From Isoperla grammatica (lineage: Eukaryota > Arthropoda > Insecta > Plecoptera > Perlodidae), in assembly GCA_945910005.1 (NCBI GenBank), contig OX246746.1:29761298-29825297 (forward strand): DNA of 64,000 nt. The letters are read 5' to 3'. Below the pieces are notes generated by a model that had not been told where the DNA came from, did not search any database, and saw only the letters and a program-made list of their open reading frames with translations. Shown here one piece after another: positions 57,505 through 64,000 of the stretch. Within the stretch, counting starts at the first letter, position 1, and the number at the start of each line of letters is the position of its first letter. Position numbers and translations under genes: made by a program.

Positions 57505-58590
57505 GTTAAACTGTATTTTTTTCTTTCGTGTCTGCATTACGTATGTGATTTCACGCCAGCATTCACATGTGGCCAATTAATAATACAGGTTTCATGCATC
57601 GTAAGAAAAAGCAATTGCTTCAATTGAAGTGAACAGTGCGAGTATTGTTCCGACATTCAAGGTAAATTTAAAAGACAAACTTGAGCAGTAAAGCGGCGGC
57701 ATCTTTAGCCGGAGAAACACAATTAGAGTAAACAGCATTGCAAGAAATGGTTCGTCTAATTGGCGAACACGTATTCCAAGTATTTCCGCTTTGATTTCAA
57801 AGAATCCTAAATGGTTTAGAAGAGTAGAAACTCAAGTCCTCTCAAGCGAGCGGAAACCGGGAGGAACAAATCTGAAACTTTAGCCCTGTACTGCTTAATC
57901 CCACAACGCAACACATGAGATAGCAGTCAGCGCAAGACGTGGATTCCATAGCAAAACTGTTCAATTCTCTATCTGCAAAAAACCTACGACGGAATTATCC
58001 ATTGTTGATATTATTTATTGCATTCGTTGAAACACGATAATTGTTGCTAGTTACCCTGTGGTCCTCTGACACAAACATGTATTCGGGGGCTTAAAACTGT
58101 TCATAACATTAATGTACATCCCTGACGTTGTACAAAAATGATCTTTGTATTAGACGGGCTAGCATTATGGCAAGCATGTTTGTTGTCTACACAATGTAAT
58201 AGTAATAATATACGCAATTAGCAAGTGCAATAAATGAGTTTGATCGTGGACACGTTAAAACGTTGTTCCCTATACGTTGTACGCAAAAGCACGTCAATAC
58301 TTTAGAGCAGATTTCCCTTCTCTCTAACATCCAACTTGCCTGCATTTTTCATTTTTTCAACCGGGTAGACCCCTTTGCGTTCTTCAATTAATTTTCTTAA
58401 TTAGGATTTAATTTTCTTGGAATATGAATTATATCCATGGGTATTAAACAACATTTGGCTTGTGGTTATTACAGCTCGCAACTTTCCATTTCCAGATAGA
58501 AAGTTTCTATGAATTTCATTTGAATGTTTTTGTAAGTTTGGTGGAAAATTTATTGCGTCTTTATTCGAATTATTTTGCGCCATTTGTTCG
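57505..58590. other. AT-rich stretch, nothing supported
   Basis: No recognisable exon, RNA or repeat. Confidence 0.4.
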
Positions 58591-58599
58591 GCTTTGATT

Positions 58600-58856
58600 G
58601 TAGTCTGTGTTGTCGTGCGTAAGTTCTTTAGGTCACCCCCCTTCTTCCTCCCTTACAGCTCCCGAAAAGGGCCTACGCCCCCTGCACTCGCCCGTCAGCA
58701 GTTTTAAACGACTTTTGCTAAGAGTGGGGACTCCCTTTGCTCGACATATGTCCTTGGTCTTTGCGCGCCGCTCCGCACCGCTTGCGTAGATACTGCCGCG
58801 TCCAACCACAGCCACAGCAGCAGCAACAACACGCAGAGACATTTCATTTAATGAAG
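58600..58856 (+). CDS. weak candidate first exon ending ATGAAG at a splice donor
   Basis: A GC-richer segment with a CAG-rich run ends in ATGAAG, immediately followed by GTGAGT, a consensus donor (58857-58862). Many insect secreted and cuticle protein genes begin with a few codons followed by an intron, so M-K at a donor is a plausible first coding exon. The Kozak context is poor and no downstream signal-peptide exon was found. It may well be chance. Confidence 0.2.
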
Positions 58857-59487
58857 GTGAGTTTTGTCATCACTGTTAACGGTTACGGCAGGCTTGTTTG
58901 CTCTCGCCTAAACCTTACTAAAAGCTGACCACACGCGTTAAAGCTTATTATATGTGCAAGAGCAGAACATCAATCATGGACATATGGACAATTCGTTGGT
59001 GTAATAATGAACATTGAACATACTTTCAATATTGTCGGTTTAAATTCATTCACAATGTTATAGTAATAGTGTTTCATATCTTGTGGCACTCCGAGTCTAA
59101 TTAACTTATGGTTAATTTTTAAAGACAAGTGATGACAGGGTATTTGGGCTTTATGTCTCATGCTTGAACAACTTCTAATCGGGAGGATGAAAACCGGTAC
59201 ATAACATCCATGCTCAAGCCAGAACAGTGGTTTTCCACACATAACGCCAGCCAAAATCAACACATTTCAGCAGTCAGCATGTGTTTCAACACTTAAGTGT
59301 AATTCACAACGCAATCAATTGCACATCTTATCTTCACCAACAACAGTGTGATTAATCCCAATGATTGCTTTTATTAAGTATGCCATGTTCAATTTTTGTC
59401 ATTGTACAACTACCAAAGGCAATATACAATTAAAATGCGGTACAAATTATTTTGTTTCTTAACCGTGGTTGGCCGCGGTCAATTAGG

Positions 59488-59600
59488 CTTTGGTCTAGTA
59501 AACCGCGGTCACTATACGTTCCAGGTTCGAATCCTGGCTTGGGCATGAATGTATTGTGGCGTTTTTCATCATTATAATCACCCACGCATCGTCTCGACTA
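59488..59600 (+). mobile_element. tRNA-derived SINE
   Basis: TGGTCTAGTAAACC (A-box-like) and GGTTCGAATCC (exact B-box) with a perfect T-arm, CCAGG/CCTGG. It is followed by CTTGGGCATGAATG and a body, TTTTTCATCATTATAATCAC, that is also present in the composite unit at 60757-61040. Lack of an acceptor stem excludes a tRNA gene. Confidence 0.6.
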
Positions 59601-59609
59601 GCATGGTTG

Positions 59610-60395
59610 CAAAAATACGAGACGTAAAGGCTAAATATCATCGTAATCGTTTCTTATCCAGCTGTATGTAATGTAACAATGTACAGTATGAAGTTGGGCC
59701 ACTTCAAGCTAGCGTGGATCGCTAACGCGCTACTCCCCTAAAACAACTAGTAGGCGGAGTCCAGCTGCAGACAGGAGCTTAATATCATCCTACAATAATA
59801 AATTAAAGCCGGATACTCGAATTAATTGAGATTGCCGTAATTCTATTTAAAGTAAAACACAGTTAAAGGCTAATATCAGCTATCACGTTGATGTAATAAA
59901 CTAGGTTGCCTTTGAGCTGGTCAGTGCTACGTATTACGTTACCACTTACTCTGTGAGAGCTATGTCTGGACACTTCGTTGTTAATTACACCGAAAAAGTG
60001 AAAACCGAGCTCAATTTGGGTTTGCAAGTGCTTAATATTACGTGAACAATGTTTATAAAATTTAATTATCAGGGTTACAATTTCAAGTATACTTAGTAAG
60101 CCTAATTACGTTCAATTAAAATAAGAACCGTACTAATTAAAATATAAGATGCGTTTTTTAAACATTATTCAGTCTTTTTGAACGAATCCAAATTGAGCTC
60201 TGTTTTTCACCTTTTAAATGTGACCTAATATTATTGATATGTTTTTGTAATGGTAATTTCGCTGGTTTTAAGATTGGCGGTAGTCTTTCCTCTTAAGCGA
60301 AGTAATTGAGACAAAACAAAATGTTGGCTCGCAGTGATTTTTAAGAATAAAACACCGTTTTTCACAAACATGTTTGGCGTTTGTACTCTAGAACC
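59610..60395. other. AT-rich stretch, nothing supported
   Basis: No gene or element was recognised. Confidence 0.4.
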
Positions 60396-60399
60396 ACGG

Positions 60400-60434
60400 T
60401 TTAAATAAATAAATAAATAAATAAAATAAATAAA
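60400..60434. repeat. (AAAT)n microsatellite
   Basis: About eight AAAT units with one short interruption. Confidence 0.85.
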
Positions 60435-60756
60435 TTCACATTTAGAGTACGTCTACCCACTCAGTAACTAAACTGATTTGCAGTGGGGGACTTTAATTTA
60501 AAGTGACGAAACCAACCCTGTAGGCTTCAAACACCATTGACGAGTGAGCGGTAACCAATCAAAGATCGATATTTCAAATACGAAACATACGAAACAGTGA
60601 TTGGACAGTGCGAACACCTGCGGACAAATGCAGAATCAACAAGGCCGATTCAGAACACTTTAAGTTTATTGAGTGCTTCGTTGGTAGGACGGCTCCAAAG
60701 TCACCGTTTACTTATTCCTAAGCCAAGAAGTAATGGAATTGAATCCACATTAGAAG

Positions 60757-61040
60757 TTAAAAAACTTCTGCCTGAAGCGGGATTTGAACCCGGGACCTTC
60801 TACATTCGCAGCAGGGATGTTAACCACTGGACCAAAGAGCCACCTCAATTTCTCGGTTAGACATGCATGTAGTGCGAGTTTTCATCTTCATAATAACCCA
60901 CTCATCATCTGTATTAGAATTGCTAGACACTGGGGAAAAAAATTCAAGAAATCCATCCTCTGGGACTCGAACCCAGTCACATAGATATACCCGACCATAT
61001 ACGATGAGTATGCGACTACCCGTGCATTTATGTACAGTCG
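60757..61040 (-). mobile_element. dimeric tRNA-derived SINE-like unit
   Basis: On the minus strand a first tRNA-like part (perfect T-arm CTGGG TTCGAGT CCCAG near 60974-60958) leads into a body with CCCAGTGTCTAGCAATTC and GAAGATGAAAACTCGCAC. A second tRNA-like part follows: TGGTCCAGTGG A-box near 60834 and CCGGGTTCAAATCC B-box near 60780. The body is shared with the unit at 59488, but there it stands in the opposite orientation to the head. ORFs across this unit are by-products. Confidence 0.5.
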
Positions 61041-61620
61041 AAAAATTACGGCGTTTTCCCGGAAAGAAGAAAATCTGGATTTGAGGCTCCCCAGGGGTTC
61101 TATAAATGTGTGCGTGTCAAATGTCGATCTAGTTAAAACAACCATTAGGCAACAAACATAACCAATGTACATTAATTATAATGTTATCTGCTATCGGTTC
61201 TTATTAATAACATACTATATACAATTGTGCTTATATCCCGCGAGAACGTATGCTGCCCTCCTTGATTGTGCTGTTTCGAGGGCTGGGGTACAATCTGTTC
61301 ATGCCGTCATAAAGACAATTCGTTTTCCTGATTCAGGTTTGGCGCTATATTTTAGAATTTACTTTATGCATGGATTTTCAGGACAGTAACGGAACAATAT
61401 AAATTGACGTTTTAGTTTAATATTGCATTAGCCTTCTGAGGGCCTGTATACTTTTGGACTTGGATCTCGATATTCCCTTATGTAGAGCCCTCAGTTTTTG
61501 AGCTCCCCCCCTTAACCCTCACCATTTCCAAGCTGTCACATGAAGTCCCTTCAGGTTTATGAAAAATGATAGAGGCCCTCAAAATCTCTCCGATCTTTGG
61601 AAAGATCTGGATAGCGGATA

Positions 61621-61645
61621 GAGGGGGTGGGGGGGGGGGGGGTTG
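61621..61645 (+). repeat. poly-G run
   Basis: GAGGGGGT followed by about 14 G; potential G-quadruplex. Confidence 0.85.
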
Positions 61646-61949
61646 TAAAAATGATATCTGGATATAGTTTGTATTCCAAGCGGGCTGTTTAATCTCGTAT
61701 CCTTTTGTTACCCCTCTCTTTCTTTGCCCCCCACCCCCTTCCCCACCTCCCTTCTTCGTTCCCGCTAGATACGAACGAACGTATCCAGACCATCCTAGTC
61801 CGTGACCATAGACACGTAAAAGTTATTCCCGTCTCTTCACGAAACCACAAAAGTATCGTTTTTATTCGACTTTTCCGGATGACATTTTTATTTATTTTCC
61901 ACCCTCTGTCCTTTCGTCAGTTGGTGCAAAGATTTCTGTGAATTTGATT

Positions 61950-63560
61950 GGCTCTTTGAAAAACCGGAGCCGCGGTCAAGATGGCCAGCGCACGACAACC
62001 TTGATAGTTAAAAAATAGAGAGATACAAATGACGGAATTTATTTAGAGTTGAATAAACATATAAAAACATGAAAGGTTATAATGAAATGTTTTACCTGGC
62101 TGGGTTCTACTAGACGATAAATAAAAATACACTTTTTAGCCATTGGTAACTGGTAATGCAAACTATATGTTTCATAAATTGGAATTTTGAGAATCTGCTT
62201 TATAAAAAAAAATAAGATGAACTTCACTGTATCTTTAAGATAAAGTTTTCAATAAAAACTCTCATAAAAGATATTTTTCAATGTATTATCTTTATAATGT
62301 TACTTCATACATTTGGATGCAAGTAACAAAACTAAAAACCTCATTGCTGAGTACTAACCATCACAGTAGGACACACCTAGAAGTATGAGTAGAATATGAG
62401 CTTCCTAAAAAGTCAGCAGTAAAATATATTGAGTAAGTCGCTACAAATCGTTCTGTAGGCCTATACAACAATGTTCACTATTCCGCAGAGCCTCTTCGAA
62501 AGCAAACTCTTATTTAGTTTACTATTCCTTCCATTGAAAATAAAACTTTGATAACGACAGAGCTATTTGAGATGAACCGTATAATGTTGTAAATTCCTTT
62601 GTGAATAACAGAATTTCTATAGATGTTTCTCTCTTAGTAATTTGTTTCACAATTCGAGTGTAACTGAGATCGATGAAGAATTTACGAAGTCTGCGAGGCT
62701 GCTCAATAACCCATCCGCCTTCTTCACATGGGGCTGCTGAAGCCGAAATTGTCAGAACATGTTTAGCTTTCATAAAAGGAAACGATTCATTGTAGTCGAT
62801 ACACATTTCTGTCATGAAGGATGAATGATGAACGTTGTCAAGAAGGGGAGAAAGGATGGTTGAATTTGACACCTCACGTGTGTTCGGATGTGTTCATTCA
62901 TAAAGATGTTTATAATTCGTTGACAGCAACTTAAGCTTACTCCTCTAAATGAAAAAAAAACTTTCATATTTTTTAGTTTTTACCTTTCAACAATAATTGA
63001 CGTTTTGCTTTCAATTTCAGGAACTGCGATATAACTCATGTTTTTCGTTTTTCTAACTGATTCAATTTGACATCAATAATGGGGAAAAACTACATCAAAA
63101 TCACTCAAGATGTTTCTAAACACCTTTATATGTTTTTAGATTCCGAGTACTCCTCAGTCTTAAGTTAGTGTTTCCTGCAGTATTCATTTAGTGCACCTCG
63201 TCAGTTTCTACAGCGGCTTGTTCGTGTAACTACTCCACATCACGTCCCACGTCTGCACTGGAGATACAGCATCACGTACTCTTACCAGAGTCTAGTTTCC
63301 CTTGATGAGGGGAGAACTGTCAGCATTACGGAAAACACAGACAAATAAGGGGGGAGTAATTCAAGAAATTGTTAAAATAACGGTAACTGTTAAAAGTTGA
63401 AACGAGATGAAGGGTGCGAAGCATCGTAGGTCTGTCTACCGAGGGTTTCAAGTCAGCCTGGTATGGGCATTCAGTGTTCTGCATGAGATCGGTCATATGG
63501 TAATATAAATGCCAATGGGTAGGCTGGAATATTAATTAAGCTGTGCAAATTAACGGTATT
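61950..63560. other. AT-rich stretch, nothing supported
   Basis: A 116-codon minus frame (62522-62872) is the longest non-repetitive ORF in this part, without a recognisable domain or splice context; I leave it uncalled. Confidence 0.35.
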
Positions 63561-63567
63561 TTAATGA

Positions 63568-63730
63568 TAAGTTGGGAATGTTTCAAGATATTGAAAAAGT
63601 GATTCATACGCGAAATTTGGTTTCGTATCAGCTAAATAATGAATCAAAAAACTACAAAATATTATCATTGTTTCGATTTTTATTTCTGTAATTCATTCAA
63701 TAATTTAGAATTAATCAATTATTGAAATGG
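63568..63730 (+). repeat. dispersed coding-like repeat, copy 4
   Basis: Reads MFQDIEKVIHTRNLVSYQLN and continues NESKNYKIL. The following AT-rich 60 bp, up to TTTAGAATTAATCAA, align with the downstream part of copy 1 at 18720-18770. Confidence 0.5.
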
Positions 63731-64000
63731 CGATCGTAACAATAACAATATTTTACAGTTTTAAAATTAATTGGTAAGCTATCTTGTAACGTTTATCTTG
63801 AAGCTTAACTTCTGTAACGTGTTGTGGCAACACACCTTTCACAATCAAATAGAACATTTGAAAAAGGAACACTTATTTATTGGACAAAGAACCATTCATA
63901 AGAAAACGCACTTTACTCCTAAAGAAAGACATAATTACGATTGTTTACTTTTTGATATTATTTTTAATCATTTTAAAACAATTCTAGTAGACAGAAATGG

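Noticed and set aside
59488..59545. A true tRNA gene
   Set aside because: The T-arm is perfect and the B-box exact, but acceptor and anticodon stems cannot be formed and a SINE body follows directly.
62522..62872. 116-codon minus ORF as a gene
   Set aside because: No motif, no flanking splice sites and ordinary AT-rich composition; length alone is not enough.

Overview
The window looks like eukaryotic, repeat-rich, AT-biased nuclear DNA, most plausibly from an arthropod with a large genome, probably an insect. The evidence is indirect. There are no prokaryotic operons or long unique ORFs, microsatellites and minisatellites are everywhere, tRNA-derived SINE-like heads are frequent, and the retroelements are of kinds common in arthropods (a Dong/R4-type LINE, Helitron-like non-autonomous elements, foldback elements of Penelope-like style). 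I found no complete protein-coding gene. Two possible first exons of host genes can be argued from splice donors (26458-26560 minus, strong Kozak context plus a short uORF; 58600-58856 plus, weaker).

Layout. 1-8.7 kb: mostly featureless AT-rich DNA with a decayed LINE endonuclease relic (about 1.8-2.1 kb), an (ATT)n/(TA)n block at 5.16-5.33 kb, and G-quadruplex-type G tracts at 6.1 and 7.4 kb. 8.9-11.5 kb: two inverted copies of a roughly 320-bp sequence enclosing 2 kb. 11.93-12.61 kb: an almost perfect hexamer array of alternating purine-pyrimidine. 14.07-16.83 kb: a 5'-truncated, broken Dong/R4-type retrotransposon (minus strand) with (TAA)n microsatellite on both sides. 16.9-18.1 kb: a Helitron-like element containing a (TACA)n tract. 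19.6-22.6 kb: two minisatellites, with 96-bp and 78-bp units. 24.6-25.7 kb: a Helitron-like element inserted into a 59-bp tandem repeat, so the empty site can be read. 26.4-27.4 kb: candidate promoter/first exon, CpG-rich block and a foldback element. 28.8-29.5 and 47.0-47.8 kb: two more copies of the same Helitron-like family. 34.5-35.3 kb: an 84-bp minisatellite. 35.6-42.8 kb: little of note. 42.8-46.4 kb: a MITE-like element, two adjoining foldback elements set in (TA)n, and a coding-like relic. 49.9-50.6 kb: a 21/23-bp minisatellite. 51.6-55.1 kb: a cluster of palindromes and foldback elements. 55-64 kb: sparse, with SINE-like units and another copy of a short dispersed repeat.

The signal I rate most worth following is a recurrent small RNA-like fold in the foldback elements: a CUGANGA box, a hairpin, a GAAA box, then a self-complementary ACGU or AAUU followed by C. 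This is the order expected of a hammerhead ribozyme with a palindromic stem III. Two unrelated copies keep the palindrome with different bases, which looks like compensatory change. All copies carry one extra nucleotide next to stem II compared with the textbook core, so activity is unproven.
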